From contig JALELS010000017.1 of the NCBI GenBank assembly GCA_022768065.1, positions 107,263 through 171,262 on the forward strand: a stretch of 64,000 nucleotides of DNA, given 5' to 3'. Shown here piece by piece: positions 32,650 to 42,727 of the stretch (the first letter of the stretch is position 1; every line of letters begins with the position of its first letter). Below the pieces are notes generated by a model, which made no database searches, was not told the DNA's origin, and saw only the letters and a list, made by a program, of their open reading frames with translations. The position numbers and the translations under genes are program-made. The stretch comes from Ruminococcus sp. (GTDB lineage Bacteria; Bacillota; Clostridia; Oscillospirales; Acutalibacteraceae).

Positions 32650-35289
32650 TTAGGCAAGCATGGCTCCGACTATCTCGGAAACCTTTTTAAGAGCTTCGGG
32701 TATTTTTGAAACGTCTTTGGCACCTGCCATGGCGCTGTCGGGTTTTCCGCCGCCTGCGCCGCCTGCAACGCGTGCCACTTCACGGACTATATTTCCCGCG
32801 TGAGCTCCGCACTCTATGGCCTTTTTGCCGACGCGACAAGCGAACGACGCCGTACCCTTTTCGGCATTTTTGCCTGCGAACACGGCGATTATATCATCTC
32901 CGCTTTCAAGCGCTTTATCGCAAAGCGAGCGAAGAGCATCGGCTCCGGCTTCGCCTATATCGGCTGTGACAAGGCGTACACCGCCTATCTGCTTTGCATC
33001 TTTCATAAGGTCGGCAGTTTTTGAAGCTGCAATCTCTGCCTCCAAAGACGCTATTTCGCGTTCCTTTTCTTTAAGCTCCGCAGAGAGAGCCGCGGCACGG
33101 GACGCCAATTCATGATAATTTGTAAGCTTGAGATTTTTGGCGGTTTCGGCAATAAGCTCATTGTTCTTATCAATGTATTTCATAACATTGGTACCTGTAA
33201 CTGCCTCTATTCTGCGGACACCCGACGCTACCGAGGACTCGGATACTATTTTAAAGAGCCCTATCGAGCCTGTGTTTTTAACGTGTGTGCCGCCGCAGAA
33301 CTCAACAGAAAAGTCGCCCGCGGTAACGACTCTTACTATGTCGCCGTATTTTTCGCCGAACAGCGCCATTGCACCGAGCTTTTTCGCTTCGTCAATGGGC
33401 ATTTCCTTTGTAACTACCGGCATAGCCGCCATAATTACGCTGTTTACTTTATTTTCAACGTCCTTGAGTTCTTCGGAAGTAAGAGCCGAGAAATGGGTAA
33501 AGTCAAATCTGACAGCCTCGCTGTTTACAAGCTGACCTGCCTGCTCAACATGAGTGCCGAGTGTTCCGCGAAGCGCCGCCTGCAAAAGATGCGCCGCAGT
33601 ATGGTTACGCATGGTGGCTTCACGTACCGAACGATTGACCTCGGCGTGAACCTTGTCGCCGCAAGAGACGGTCTCGCCGTCCGAGATGTAGCCGTGATGA
33701 AGGATAACACCCTCGTGCGTTTTGGTGGTGTTTTCAACGGTAAATTCAAATCCGTTGCCCTTGATAACGCCGACGTCGCCGACCTGGCCGCCGCTTTCCG
33801 CATAAAACGGAGTTTCGGAAAGCACAAGCGTTATATTGTCATCTTCGGTTGCAGCCTGCTTTTTTTCGCCGTCAACTACAACGGCGAGTATCTCGCTGTC
33901 GCCCGAAAGTGTTTCGTATCCGATAAACGGAGTTTTTTCCATACCCTTGGTGGCATTGCCCGAGCTCTTCCAAGCCTCTGCGCCTGCGTCCTTGTGAGCT
34001 TCGCGCGCTTTTTTGCGAGCCTCTGTCATAAGAGCCGTATACTCCTGCTCGTCAACGGTCATTCCTTTTTCCTCAAGGATGTCCTTTGTGAGGTCGAGCG
34101 GGAAACCGTATGTGTCGGAAAGTTTAAAAGCGTCGGTGCCGCTCATAACCTTGCCGTCGGTGTTTTTAACCATTTCTTCGAGCATATTAAGACCCGTATC
34201 AATGGTCTTTGCGAAGTTTTCCTCCTCCGCTTTAATAACATTTATGATAAAGTCGTGCTTTTCAAGAAGATTGGGGTAAGCCGTATCGTTCTCTTTGATA
34301 ACCGTCTCGGCAACCTCGTAGAGGAAGGGTCTGTCAATTCCGAGCAATCTGCCGTGGCGTGCGGCGCGGCGCAACAGACGCCTTAAAACATAACCTCTGC
34401 CCTCGTTTGACGGCATAACACCGTCGGATATCATCATTGTGGTGCTTCTTACATGGTCGGTTATAACGCGCAGAGATACGTCCTTTTTCTCGTCGTCGTG
34501 ATATTTAACGCCGGCGATTTTCATTATATGCTTCATTATATTTTGGACGGTATCCACCTCAAAGAGGTTGTCAACGTCCTGCGATATGCAAGCGAGTCTT
34601 TCAAGACCCATACCGGTATCTATATTGGGATGCGCAAGACGCGAGTAATTGTTGTTACCGTCATTTTCAAACTGGGTGAACACGAGGTTCCAGAATTCGA
34701 TGTAACGGTCGCACTCGCAGCCCACCTTGCAGTCGGGCTTACCGCAGCCGTATTTTTCGCCGCGGTCATAATATATTTCCGAGCACGGTCCGCAGGGACC
34801 CGCTCCGTGCTCCCAGAAGTTATCCTCCTTGCCGAAACGAACCATGTGCGACGGGTCAACGCCTATATCCTTAGTCCATATATCGTAAGCCTCGTCATCA
34901 TCCTCATAAACGCTGATATAGAGCTTTTCGGGATCCATCTCCAATACCTTGGTGCAAAATTCCCATGCCCACGGAATTACCTCGTGCTTAAAGTAATCGC
35001 CGAACGAGAAGTTGCCGAGCATCTCAAAATACGTTCCGTGACGCGCGGTTTTGCCGACATTTTCTATATCTGGCGTTCTTATACACTTTTGGCAAGTTGT
35101 TACGCGCTTACGCGGAGGCGTTTCCTCGCCCGTAAACCACTTTTTCATGGGAGCCATACCGGAGTTTATAAGCAAAAGGCTCTTATCGTGCTGCGGTACG
35201 AGCGAAAAGCTCGGCAGTCTCAAATGGCCCTTGCTTTCGAAAAAGCTGAGGTATTTTTCTCTTAATTCGTTAAGACCTGTCCATTCCAT
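32650..35289 (-). CDS. alaS: Alanyl-tRNA synthetase
   Basis: 879 residues, full length. The class II aminoacylation core (NSGMAPMKKWFTGEETPPRKR, HTYFEMLGNFSFGDYFK-type block, NIDTGMGLERLA) is followed by the editing domain with HTAAHLLQAALRG, CGGTHVKNTGSIG (zinc ligands) and the C-terminal DHHA1 region with GGAGGGKPDSAMAGAKD. It heads the minus-strand run that ends with the radical SAM gene at 26545. A consensus promoter lies upstream, and the about 85-nt leader shows no T-box specifier hairpin or TGGNACCGCG-like sequence. Confidence 0.97.
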   Translation of the reverse strand: MEWTGLNELREKYLSFFESKGHLRLPSFSLVPQHDKSLLLINSGMAPMKKWFTGEETPPRKRVTTCQKCIRTPDIENVGKTARHGTYFEMLGNFSFGDYFKHEVIPWAWEFCTKVLEMDPEKLYISVYEDDDEAYDIWTKDIGVDPSHMVRFGKEDNFWEHGAGPCGPCSEIYYDRGEKYGCGKPDCKVGCECDRYIEFWNLVFTQFENDGNNNYSRLAHPNIDTGMGLERLACISQDVDNLFEVDTVQNIMKHIMKIAGVKYHDDEKKDVSLRVITDHVRSTTMMISDGVMPSNEGRGYVLRRLLRRAARHGRLLGIDRPFLYEVAETVIKENDTAYPNLLEKHDFIINVIKAEEENFAKTIDTGLNMLEEMVKNTDGKVMSGTDAFKLSDTYGFPLDLTKDILEEKGMTVDEQEYTALMTEARKKAREAHKDAGAEAWKSSGNATKGMEKTPFIGYETLSGDSEILAVVVDGEKKQAATEDDNITLVLSETPFYAESGGQVGDVGVIKGNGFEFTVENTTKTHEGVILHHGYISDGETVSCGDKVHAEVNRSVREATMRNHTAAHLLQAALRGTLGTHVEQAGQLVNSEAVRFDFTHFSALTSEELKDVENKVNSVIMAAMPVVTKEMPIDEAKKLGAMALFGEKYGDIVRVVTAGDFSVEFCGGTHVKNTGSIGLFKIVSESSVASGVRRIEAVTGTNVMKYIDKNNELIAETAKNLKLTNYHELASRAAALSAELKEKEREIASLEAEIAASKTADLMKDAKQIGGVRLVTADIGEAGADALRSLCDKALESGDDIIAVFAGKNAEKGTASFACRVGKKAIECGAHAGNIVREVARVAGGAGGGKPDSAMAGAKDVSKIPEALKKVSEIVGAMLA

Positions 35290-35379
35290 ACTGTAAAAAT
35301 CTCCTTAACGTGTCGTGGGTCTTATCCGTTTAAGCGAAACGGCTTAAGCCTTACGGCACACTTATCAACATAATAAAAA

Positions 35380-35408
35380 ATTATACATTCAATAGCCGTT
35401 CTTGTCAA
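35380..35408 (-). promoter_or_regulatory. Consensus sigma-A promoter of the alaS run
   Basis: Minus strand TTGACA (35403-35408), 17-nt spacer, TATAAT (35380-35385): a perfect match in both hexamers. The leader contains a CCGTTT/AAACGG hairpin. Confidence 0.85.
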
Positions 35409-35442
35409 CCTTGACGCGGCTGTGCCGGTTAAAAAATAAGGC

Positions 35443-35471
35443 TTGTTTTACTGTGTGTTTTCATTTATAAT
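35443..35471 (+). promoter_or_regulatory. Predicted promoter of fhs
   Basis: TTGTTT (35443-35448), 17-nt spacer, TATAAT (35466-35471), about 44 nt before the start codon. Confidence 0.6.
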
Positions 35472-35514
35472 TTAATATATGTGCTATCGAATATTATCAT
35501 TTGGAGGGTTTTAA

Positions 35515-37185
35515 TTGTTAACTGATATCGAAATAGCAAAACAGGCCGACATTAAGCCTATATCCGACATTGCCGAAAAGCTCGGCATCAGTGCCGACGA
35601 GCTTGAATTTTACGGCAAATACAAAGCGAAGCTTCCGCTGTCGCTGCTCAAAAAATACGAAAACAAAGAGGACGGCAAGCTCATACTTGTAACAGCTATA
35701 AATCCGACGCCCGCAGGCGAGGGCAAAACCACTGTTACGGTAGGTCTCGGCGAAGCGATGAACCGTATTGGCAAAAAGGCGGTAATAGCATTGCGAGAAC
35801 CGTCTATGGGACCGGTTTTCGGCATTAAGGGCGGCGCCGCCGGCGGAGGATACGCACAGGTAATTCCGATGGAGGATATTAACCTGCACTTTACGGGTGA
35901 TATGCATGCCATAACAGCCGCAAACAATCTTTTGTGCGCGATAATCGACAATCACATTCAGCAGGGAAACAAGCTTCGCATCGACCCGAGAAGAATTCTC
36001 TTTAAGCGTTGCCTCGATATGAACGACAGGGCGCTGAGAAATGTCGTGATAGGTCTCGGCGGCAAGGTAAACGGCGTTCCGCGCGAGGACGGTTTTATGA
36101 TAACGGTGGCAAGTGAAATTATGGCTATACTCTGCCTCTCTTCCGGAATCAAAGACTTAAAAGAGCGTCTCGGTTCAATACTCACCGCATACACATACGA
36201 CGGCTCGCCGATATACGCAAAGGACTTAATCGCGGTGGGCTCAATGGCGGCTCTTTTAAAAGACGCAATAAAACCGAATCTTGTACAGACCCTTGAAAAC
36301 ACTCCCGCTTTGATGCACGGCGGTCCGTTTGCCAATATAGCGCACGGCTGCAACTCTGTAACCGCCACACGCCTCGGGCTGAAGCTCGGCGACTACTGCA
36401 TAACCGAGGCAGGCTTCGGCGCAGATCTCGGTGCGGAGAAATTTCTCGACATCAAATGCCGCTGTGCCGGTCTTAAACCGTCATGCGTTGTCATAGTAGC
36501 CACCATCAGAGCGCTGAAATACAACGGCGGTGTACAGAAGGCGGAGCTTTCAAAGGAAAATACCGAAGCTCTTAAAAACGGTATTGTAAACCTTGAAACA
36601 CACATTGAAAATATGCGAAAATACGGTCTGCCGGTTGTGGTTGCGATAAACCGTTTTGCAACGGACACCGACGCCGAAATAAAAATAATTGAAGATTTTT
36701 GCAGAGAAAAGGACGTGCCCGTATCGCTCACCGAGGTGTTCGCTCACGGCGGAGAGGGCGGCAAAGATCTCGCCGAAAAAGTTGTAAACACCATTGAAAC
36801 AAAAGAGGCAAATTTCAAGCCGCTCTATGACGTAAATCTTCCGATTAAGGAAAAGCTGAATATTCTTGCAAAAGAGATTTACCGTGCGGACGGCGTTGCA
36901 TTTACCTCCGGAGCTGAGAAAGCGATTGCGGAAATTGAAAAGCTCGGGAAAGACAAGCTCCCCATATGCGTTGCAAAAACACAGTACTCCTTATCCGATG
37001 ACCCGAAAAAGCTCGGAAGACCCGAGGGCTTCACACTCACCGTGAGAGATGTCCGCCTGTCGGCAGGTGCCGGATTTATAGTGGCTCTCACGGGAGATAT
37101 AATGACAATGCCGGGACTTCCGAAAGAGCCCGCGGCATACAAAATAGATGTTGATGACGACGGGAATATATCGGGGCTTTTCTGA
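35515..37185 (+). CDS. fhs: Formate-tetrahydrofolate ligase
   Basis: 556 residues. Makes 10-formyltetrahydrofolate from formate and ATP for purine and one-carbon metabolism, a common route in anaerobes. The P-loop [17 protein letters not shown], the substrate block [36 protein letters not shown] (in part), the [15 protein letters not shown] segment and the C-terminal [15 protein letters not shown] are all present. The start is TTG with GGAGGG 6 nt upstream; no ATG lies nearby in frame. Monocistronic, with a strong terminator downstream. Confidence 0.97.
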   Translation: MLTDIEIAKQADIKPISDIAEKLGISADELEFYGKYKAKLPLSLLKKYENKEDGKLILVTAINPTPAGEGKTTVTVGLGEAMNRIGKKAVIALREPSMGPVFGIKGGAAGGGYAQVIPMEDINLHFTGDMHAITAANNLLCAIIDNHIQQGNKLRIDPRRILFKRCLDMNDRALRNVVIGLGGKVNGVPREDGFMITVASEIMAILCLSSGIKDLKERLGSILTAYTYDGSPIYAKDLIAVGSMAALLKDAIKPNLVQTLENTPALMHGGPFANIAHGCNSVTATRLGLKLGDYCITEAGFGADLGAEKFLDIKCRCAGLKPSCVVIVATIRALKYNGGVQKAELSKENTEALKNGIVNLETHIENMRKYGLPVVVAINRFATDTDAEIKIIEDFCREKDVPVSLTEVFAHGGEGGKDLAEKVVNTIETKEANFKPLYDVNLPIKEKLNILAKEIYRADGVAFTSGAEKAIAEIEKLGKDKLPICVAKTQYSLSDDPKKLGRPEGFTLTVRDVRLSAGAGFIVALTGDIMTMPGLPKEPAAYKIDVDDDGNISGLF

Positions 37186-37218
37186 TAGCATAACCGGACA
37201 AAAATTTATATTTATGAC

Positions 37219-37264
37219 AAAGGCGGCTGTAGTAACCGAAGTTCTTACAGCCGCCTTTGATTTT
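37219..37264 (+). terminator. Terminator of fhs
   Basis: Perfect 13-bp stem (37219-37231 with 37246-37258), 14-nt loop, followed by GATTTTTGTG. Confidence 0.85.
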
Positions 37265-37272
37265 TGTGTAAC

Positions 37273-37303
37273 AAAAAAAGGTCCGCTTGCGCGAACCTTT
37301 TTT
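37273..37303. terminator. Terminator of the GtrA-like gene
   Basis: Arms 37274-37286 and 37291-37303 form a stem with one C-A mismatch and loop TTGC, bounded by A7 and T6, so it works on the minus strand and possibly on both. Confidence 0.8.
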
Positions 37304-37311
37304 CGGTCAAA

Positions 37312-37965
37312 TTATGCTTTAGCTTCCTCTTTTTTGTCAGCGTCCGCATCATCTTCGCCGTCTTTCTTCTTTTCTTTCATAAGAACGAATTTCTCCATCG
37401 GGAAAAGAACTACCATTTGAACAAAGCCGGCAGCCATAGATGCAATAAGACGTGCAACCGATTCATTAGTAATTATATTCAAGAACCAGTTAGAACCTTC
37501 AATCTTTAATAATGCACCTACGATTGCGCCCTGCATCCATGTTGAGAAAAGGATGAGTGCAAGAAGTAATACAATGTAGATAACAAAGTTGTACCATGGT
37601 GCATCAGATTTAAATGTTGTCTTTTTATTCTGATAGAAGCCGTAGATGTTAGCAACGAGGTTTGAAAGAAGGAATGGAAGCACATAACCCCAAGTAACAA
37701 CGCCGTCAATAACATACTTTGTTGCTTCCGGTGAATCTGTTGAGAACATTGTCGGTGTGAAAATGCCTCTTAAAAATTCAGGAAGCAAAGTGTGAATTTG
37801 GTCACATACGAGCGGTAACAATGCGGCAAGTGCAAGCTGAATGATTGTTACAAGACCTGAAACAACGAGAAACTTAACAAACTGCCACAAGGTTTTCATA
37901 AATGAACCCTTTTCCTCTGCGGCGTTGTCTATACCGCCGAGGCTTATTTTTTTCTTATCTGCCAT
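37312..37965 (-). CDS. GtrA-like membrane protein
   Basis: 217 residues. Four hydrophobic helices (about 28-50, 90-110, 125-148, 170-190) and the motif pattern FVKFLVVSGLVTIIQL followed by LLSNLVANIYGFYQNKKTTFK resemble the GtrA family, small membrane proteins involved in moving lipid-linked sugars or cell-surface glycans. It is longer than usual, with an N-terminal cytoplasmic tail and a highly charged C-terminal tail (KEKKKDGEDDADADKKEEAK). AGAGGAG precedes the ATG. It is a single-gene unit with its own promoter and a leader hairpin. Confidence 0.7.
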   Translation of the reverse strand: MADKKKISLGGIDNAAEEKGSFMKTLWQFVKFLVVSGLVTIIQLALAALLPLVCDQIHTLLPEFLRGIFTPTMFSTDSPEATKYVIDGVVTWGYVLPFLLSNLVANIYGFYQNKKTTFKSDAPWYNFVIYIVLLLALILFSTWMQGAIVGALLKIEGSNWFLNIITNESVARLIASMAAGFVQMVVLFPMEKFVLMKEKKKDGEDDADADKKEEAKA

Positions 37966-37985
37966 AGTTTTACTCCTCTTAATGA

Positions 37986-38003
37986 GATTTCGGGAGCGAA
38001 ATC
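37986..38003 (-). promoter_or_regulatory. Leader hairpin of the GtrA-like gene
   Basis: GATTTCG (37986-37992) and CGAAATC (37997-38003) form a 7-bp stem with a 4-nt loop about 20 nt before the start codon. No riboswitch class recognised. Confidence 0.4.
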
Positions 38004-38034
38004 CGATCCGTCCCTTTTAATAATTAGCCTTTTT

Positions 38035-38063
38035 AGTATAGCAAATAATGTATAAATATGCAA
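38035..38063 (-). promoter_or_regulatory. Predicted promoter of the GtrA-like gene
   Basis: Minus strand TTGCAT (38058-38063), 17-nt spacer, TATACT (38035-38040). Confidence 0.6.
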
Positions 38064-38097
38064 TACATAACTTCACATTTTATTCATAAATACAATT

Positions 38098-38127
38098 AAA
38101 AGGCCCTTGTAAAGCCAAGAGCCTTTT
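38098..38127 (-). terminator. Terminator of carAB
   Basis: A 12-bp stem with one G-T pair (38116-38127 with 38098-38109, 6-nt loop) lies 39 nt after the carB stop; the right arm ends in CCTTTT then AATTG. Confidence 0.75.
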
Positions 38128-38165
38128 AACGAAAAGTTATATTTTGGGGAAATGCGGCAATTAAA

Positions 38166-41100
38166 TTATTTTTTTACGTCCGGAGTTATTTTAAGCGTAG
38201 CAATATCGGTAAGCGACATTTTATCGCTCGGAACTATAAACGTGCTCTTCATAAGTGCCTTTGCCGCATCAAGCGAAGTAAGGCATGAGGTGCCGCTCTC
38301 AACAGCTATTCTGCGAAGCTTAAATCCGTCTCTGTCGGGGCATCTGCCGTGCGTAGGCGTATTTATGATGAGCGAGACATCGCCCGAATGGAGCATATCC
38401 ATAATGTTGGGGCTCTCGCCCGTGAGTTTGTTTACGGGCTTTGCGTCTATGCCTGCCTCGAGCAGAGCCTTGCGCGTTCCCGGCGTAGCATAGAACTTAA
38501 ACTGTGAATTCTTGAATTCTTTAAGCATCTCGCATACTTCCGCCTTGTCTTTATCCCTGACGGTAACTATAATCTTACCGTCTTTGGGAAGAGAAACTCC
38601 GCCGCCGTCAAACGCCTTTAAGAGCGCCTCGTTGTAATCCTTTGAAATGCCGAGGACTTCGCCCGTGGATTTCATTTCGGGACCGAGAGAGGTGTCGGCG
38701 CCGATTATCTTTTCAAATGAGAATACGGGAAGCTTGATTGCATAATATCCGCTCTTTCTGAAAAGTCCCGTGCCGTAACCCATATCTGCGAGTTTTTCGC
38801 CGAGCATGGCTCTTGTCGCAAGCGCAATTGCCGGAATACCCGTAACCTTGCTTATATAGGGAACGGTTCTTGAAGAACGCGGATTTACCTCTATAATATA
38901 CACTTCCTCTTTGAGCACGATGAACTGTATATTCATCATACCTATTACGTGGAGTGCTGAGGCAAGACGTTTTGTGTAATCGACTATGGTCTTTTGCACT
39001 TTTTCGGAGAGTGTGACTGCGGGATAGACGGAAATTGAGTCGCCCGAATGGATGCCCGCTCTGTCGATGTGCTCCATAATTCCGGGAATCAGTATGTTTT
39101 TGCCGTCGCATATAGCGTCAACCTCAACCTCCTGACCCATAAGATATTTATCGACAAGCACGGGGTGCTCGGACAAATCGGGAATGGTACGGGTTATGAT
39201 GCCCATAAATTCTTTTATGTCATCGTCGCTTGCGGCAATCTGCATACCCTGACCGCCGAGGACATAACTCGGTCTTACCAATACGGGATAGCCGAGCGAA
39301 TGTGCCGCCGCGAGAGCCTCGTTTACGGTAAATACCGTATGGCCCTTGGGTCTTTGAATGTCGCAGTATTCAAGTATCTCGTCAAAACGCTCTCTGTCCT
39401 CTGCGGCGTCAACGTGGTCGGCGTCCGTACCGAGTATGGTAACTCCGAGGTCGTTGAGGGTTTTGGTGAGCTTTATGGCGGTCTGACCGCCGAACTGAAC
39501 TATTGCTCCGTCGGGCTTTTCGGCCTCTACTATATTTGTGACGTATTCGGGCGTCAGAGGCTCAAAATAGAGCTTGTCCGAAACGTCGAAATCGGTTGAT
39601 ACGGTTTCGGGGTTATTGTTGACGATTATGGCTTCGCAGCCCGCTTTTTTAAGCGCCCAGATAGAGTGTACCGAGCAATAATCAAACTCAACGCCCTGAC
39701 CTATTCTTATGGGTCCCGAGCCGAGAACGATAATTTTCTTTTTTCTCGGAGTTGTGTCAACTTCGTTTTCCACGCAGTAGTCCGAATAGTAATACGGGGT
39801 TTCCGCCTTAAATTCCGCGGCGCAGGTATCAACTATCGAGAACGACGGGGTTATATGCCACATTCTGCGGAGATTTTTAATTGACGCTTCGGAAACGCCC
39901 ACGTCATTTGCTATAACATCGTCGGTAAAGCCGAGACGCTTTGCCTCAAGCAGAGTGTCGCGGTCGCACGCGCCGGTCATAAGGGTCTTTTCCATATTGA
40001 CGATATTTTCTATTCTCGTCAGGAACCACATATCGATTTTTGTGATGTCGTGTATCTTGCCGAGGGAAATGCCGTTATAAATCGACGCCGCCACAACATA
40101 GAGACGCGTATTGTCTATATTTTTAAGAAGTTCGAGCAGCTCGTCGCAGCTTTTTTCGGTGTACTCCGGCATCAAAAGGCTTGTTTTGTTCTCTTCAAGC
40201 GAATGAAGCGCCTTTTGCAACGCACATTCAAACGAACGGGAAATTGCCATAACCTCGCCGGTTGCTTTCATCTGTGTGCCGAGTGTACGTTTTGCGTTTA
40301 CGAACTTGTCAAACGGCCACTTCGGAATTTTTACGACGCAGTAGTCGAGAGCAGGCTCAAACGAAGCATATGTCTTTTTGGTAATCGCGTTCGGTATTTC
40401 GTCAAGACCGAGACCGAGCGCTATTTTTGCGGCAATTCGCGCTATGGGGTAGCCGGTTGCCTTTGACGCAAGCGCCGAAGAACGCGAAACACGCGGATTT
40501 ACTTCAATTACCGCATAGCGGAACGAATCCGGATGAAGTGCAAACTGTACGTTACAGCCGCCCTCAATGCCGAGTTCGGTTATTATATTGAGAGCCGCAG
40601 AACGCAGCATCTGATAATCCTTATCCATAAGGGTCTGAGACGGCGCCACAACTATGGAGTCACCCGTATGAACGCCGACGGGGTCGAGGTTTTCCATATT
40701 GCAGACTGTAATGCAGTTACCCTTTGAGTCGCGCATTACTTCATATTCTATCTCTTTCCAACCGGCGATGCACTTTTCTATAAGCACTTCGTTAACGCGC
40801 GACAGGCGAAGTCCGTTTGAGCATATCTCACGAAGCTCCTCTTCGTCGTCCGCAATGCCGCCGCCCGTACCGCCGAGGGTATATGCGGGACGAACTATTA
40901 CGGGGTAGCCTATCTTGGCGGAAAATTCCACCGCGGACTCAACATCGTGTACAACGAGTGACTCAATGCACGGCTCGCCGATTTTTTCCATGGTGTCTTT
41001 AAATTCCTGCCTATCCTCAGCCTTTTTGATAGAGGACGCTTTGATGCCGATAAGGCGCACACCGTTGGCCTTTAAAACGCCCTTTTCGTCGAGCTCCATA

Positions 41101-41393
41101 GCAAGGTTAAGTCCTGTCTGACCGCCGAGTGTGGGAAGAATGGAATCGGGCTTTTCTTTTTCGATTATCTTGGTGAGCGTGGGGACATTCAGCGGCTCTA
41201 TATATACTTTATCCGCTATGTCACCGTCGGTCATTATGGTAGCGGGGTTTGAGTTTACAAGTACAACCTCTATCCCCTCTTCCTTTAGGGAGCGGCACGC
41301 CTGTGTGCCTGCGTAGTCAAATTCGGCAGCCTGACCTATTATAATAGGGCCGGAGCCGATAACAAGTACTTTTTTTATCGTCTTATCAATCAT
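38166..41393 (-). CDS. carB: Carbamoyl-phosphate synthase large subunit
   Basis: 1075 residues, full length. Two homologous ATP-grasp halves: the first from VLVIGSGPIIIGQAAEFDYAG, the second from IIVLGSGPIRIGQGVEFDYC, each with the NNNPETVSTDFD / NSNPATIMTDGD block, GGTGGGIAD and GGQGMQIAA loops, and ending in an allosteric MGS-like domain (RDKDKAEVCEMLKEF, NTPTHGR). It makes carbamoyl phosphate for pyrimidines and arginine using ammonia supplied by CarA. The ATG overlaps the carA stop by 8 nt, giving a coupled pair. Confidence 0.98.
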   Translation of the reverse strand: MIDKTIKKVLVIGSGPIIIGQAAEFDYAGTQACRSLKEEGIEVVLVNSNPATIMTDGDIADKVYIEPLNVPTLTKIIEKEKPDSILPTLGGQTGLNLAMELDEKGVLKANGVRLIGIKASSIKKAEDRQEFKDTMEKIGEPCIESLVVHDVESAVEFSAKIGYPVIVRPAYTLGGTGGGIADDEEELREICSNGLRLSRVNEVLIEKCIAGWKEIEYEVMRDSKGNCITVCNMENLDPVGVHTGDSIVVAPSQTLMDKDYQMLRSAALNIITELGIEGGCNVQFALHPDSFRYAVIEVNPRVSRSSALASKATGYPIARIAAKIALGLGLDEIPNAITKKTYASFEPALDYCVVKIPKWPFDKFVNAKRTLGTQMKATGEVMAISRSFECALQKALHSLEENKTSLLMPEYTEKSCDELLELLKNIDNTRLYVVAASIYNGISLGKIHDITKIDMWFLTRIENIVNMEKTLMTGACDRDTLLEAKRLGFTDDVIANDVGVSEASIKNLRRMWHITPSFSIVDTCAAEFKAETPYYYSDYCVENEVDTTPRKKKIIVLGSGPIRIGQGVEFDYCSVHSIWALKKAGCEAIIVNNNPETVSTDFDVSDKLYFEPLTPEYVTNIVEAEKPDGAIVQFGGQTAIKLTKTLNDLGVTILGTDADHVDAAEDRERFDEILEYCDIQRPKGHTVFTVNEALAAAHSLGYPVLVRPSYVLGGQGMQIAASDDDIKEFMGIITRTIPDLSEHPVLVDKYLMGQEVEVDAICDGKNILIPGIMEHIDRAGIHSGDSISVYPAVTLSEKVQKTIVDYTKRLASALHVIGMMNIQFIVLKEEVYIIEVNPRSSRTVPYISKVTGIPAIALATRAMLGEKLADMGYGTGLFRKSGYYAIKLPVFSFEKIIGADTSLGPEMKSTGEVLGISKDYNEALLKAFDGGGVSLPKDGKIIVTVRDKDKAEVCEMLKEFKNSQFKFYATPGTRKALLEAGIDAKPVNKLTGESPNIMDMLHSGDVSLIINTPTHGRCPDRDGFKLRRIAVESGTSCLTSLDAAKALMKSTFIVPSDKMSLTDIATLKITPDVKK

Positions 41394-42468
41394 CGTATCT
41401 GCCCTCCGCTGCCATCTTTAAAAATCTGTCAAATAGAAATGCCGTATCGCGCGGACCCGAATTTGCCTCGGGGTGGAACTGCACGGTAAATACGGGCTTA
41501 CCGTGGTAGACTATACCCTCTACGGTCTTATCGTTTACGTTTATACAGTTGATTTCGGCATTATCCGGCAGCCCCTTGCCGTTTACCATATATCCGTGGT
41601 TTTGCGACGAGAGATAGGTTCTGTCTTCATTGAGGAATTTAACGGGGTGATTTGCGCCCCTGTGGCCGTACTTCATTCTTTCGGTCTCGCCGCCGTTTGC
41701 GAGCGCCATAAGCTGATGGCCGAGGCATATGGCAAAGGTCGGTATGCCGTAGTCGTAAAGTTTCTTTATCTCTTTGATTATATCGACGCATTCCGACGGA
41801 TCGCCGGGGCCGTTTGAAAGCATAATGCCGTCGGGCGACGTCTTTATTATTTCGTCTGCGGAGGTAAAAGACGGATAAACGGTTACAATGCAATTTCTCT
41901 TCACGAGATTATTTATTATATTCCGCTTTGTTCCGAAATCCATAAGCGCTATTTCAGCACCGGTGTTTTCTTCGCCGTACACCTTTGTCTGCTTTGCTGT
42001 AACGCTGCCGACAAGGTCAATTTGGCGGAAGGACTTAATGACATTCATAAGCCTTTCCTTATCGCTTATATCCGAAGTGAGCACGCCGCGCATGGTTCCG
42101 CTCTCGCGGAGCTTCTTTACGACGGCACGCGTATCAACGCCCGATATACACGGGATATTATATTCCTTTAAAAGATTTTCTATTGTGTCGGTGCATCTGA
42201 AATTTGACGGGTCGGAGCTGAGCTCGTGAACTATAAAGGCGCTCGGCTGAAGCCTTTCGCTCTCAAAATCCTCTCGGCTTATGCCGTAATTGCCTATCAT
42301 GGGATAAGTCATAACAACACCCTGCCCCGCATAAGACGGGTCAGTAAGGATTTCGACATACCCGGTCATAGAAGTGTTAAACACTATTTCGCAGGCAGTT
42401 TCTTTAAAATCGCCCCTCGCGGTTCCCTCGTAAACGGAACCGTCTTCAAGCATCAAATACGCTTTCAA
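41386..42468 (-). CDS. carA: Carbamoyl-phosphate synthase small subunit
   Basis: 360 residues. The N-terminal AYLMLEDGSVYEGTARG domain is followed by a class I glutamine amidotransferase domain with the catalytic triad in FAICLGHQLMAL (Cys) and FHPEANSGPRD (His, Glu). It hydrolyses glutamine and passes ammonia to CarB. A TTG at 42468 gives the usual family N-terminus MKAYL, with AAAGG about 11 nt upstream; an earlier TTG at 42492 precedes that ribosome site. No pyr or arg genes are adjacent. Confidence 0.96.
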   Translation of the reverse strand: MKAYLMLEDGSVYEGTARGDFKETACEIVFNTSMTGYVEILTDPSYAGQGVVMTYPMIGNYGISREDFESERLQPSAFIVHELSSDPSNFRCTDTIENLLKEYNIPCISGVDTRAVVKKLRESGTMRGVLTSDISDKERLMNVIKSFRQIDLVGSVTAKQTKVYGEENTGAEIALMDFGTKRNIINNLVKRNCIVTVYPSFTSADEIIKTSPDGIMLSNGPGDPSECVDIIKEIKKLYDYGIPTFAICLGHQLMALANGGETERMKYGHRGANHPVKFLNEDRTYLSSQNHGYMVNGKGLPDNAEINCINVNDKTVEGIVYHGKPVFTVQFHPEANSGPRDTAFLFDRFLKMAAEGRYDD

Positions 42469-42512
42469 ACAATACACCGACCTTTCAAACAAACGCTTTT
42501 ACTTAATTGAAA

Positions 42513-42541
42513 ATTTTATCATATTTCGGTATCTATTTCAA
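42513..42541 (-). promoter_or_regulatory. Predicted promoter of carAB
   Basis: Minus strand TTGAAA (42536-42541), 17-nt spacer, TAAAAT (42513-42518). The rest of 42542-42690 shows no gene and no PyrR-type attenuator that I can identify. Confidence 0.6.
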
Positions 42542-42694
42542 TATAAATATAAACTAATAATAAAAATAAAAATGCTGTAAAAAAGTCCGAAACGACAAAA
42601 ATCGCGCACTGACCGAAAAAGCCGCGCAAAAGTATAAAAACCCGTAATCTTTATACGTCTCGGCAAAATCCCAAAGCCTTTTTACGACATTTAA

Positions 42695-42724
42695 AAAAGG
42701 AGCTGTAAAAATACAGCTCCTTTT
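42695..42724. terminator. Terminator of the Ca2+/Na+ antiporter gene
   Basis: Perfect 13-bp stem (42695-42707 with 42712-42724) with a 4-nt loop and A/T-runs on both sides, just beyond the stop at 42728 and overlapping it. Confidence 0.85.
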
Positions 42725-42727
42725 GCT

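Noticed and set aside
33112..34386. Long open frame (424 codons) on the plus strand inside alaS
   Set aside because: It is exactly antisense to the conserved alaS gene, has no ribosome site and encodes cysteine- and valine-rich sequence typical of a shadow frame.
34453..35265. Second long plus-strand frame (270 codons) inside alaS
   Set aside because: Antisense to the catalytic domain of alaS, without start signals.
35290..35379. T-box leader for alaS
   Set aside because: The leader is only about 85 nt and lacks a specifier stem, a T-box sequence and an antiterminator; only a small hairpin is seen.
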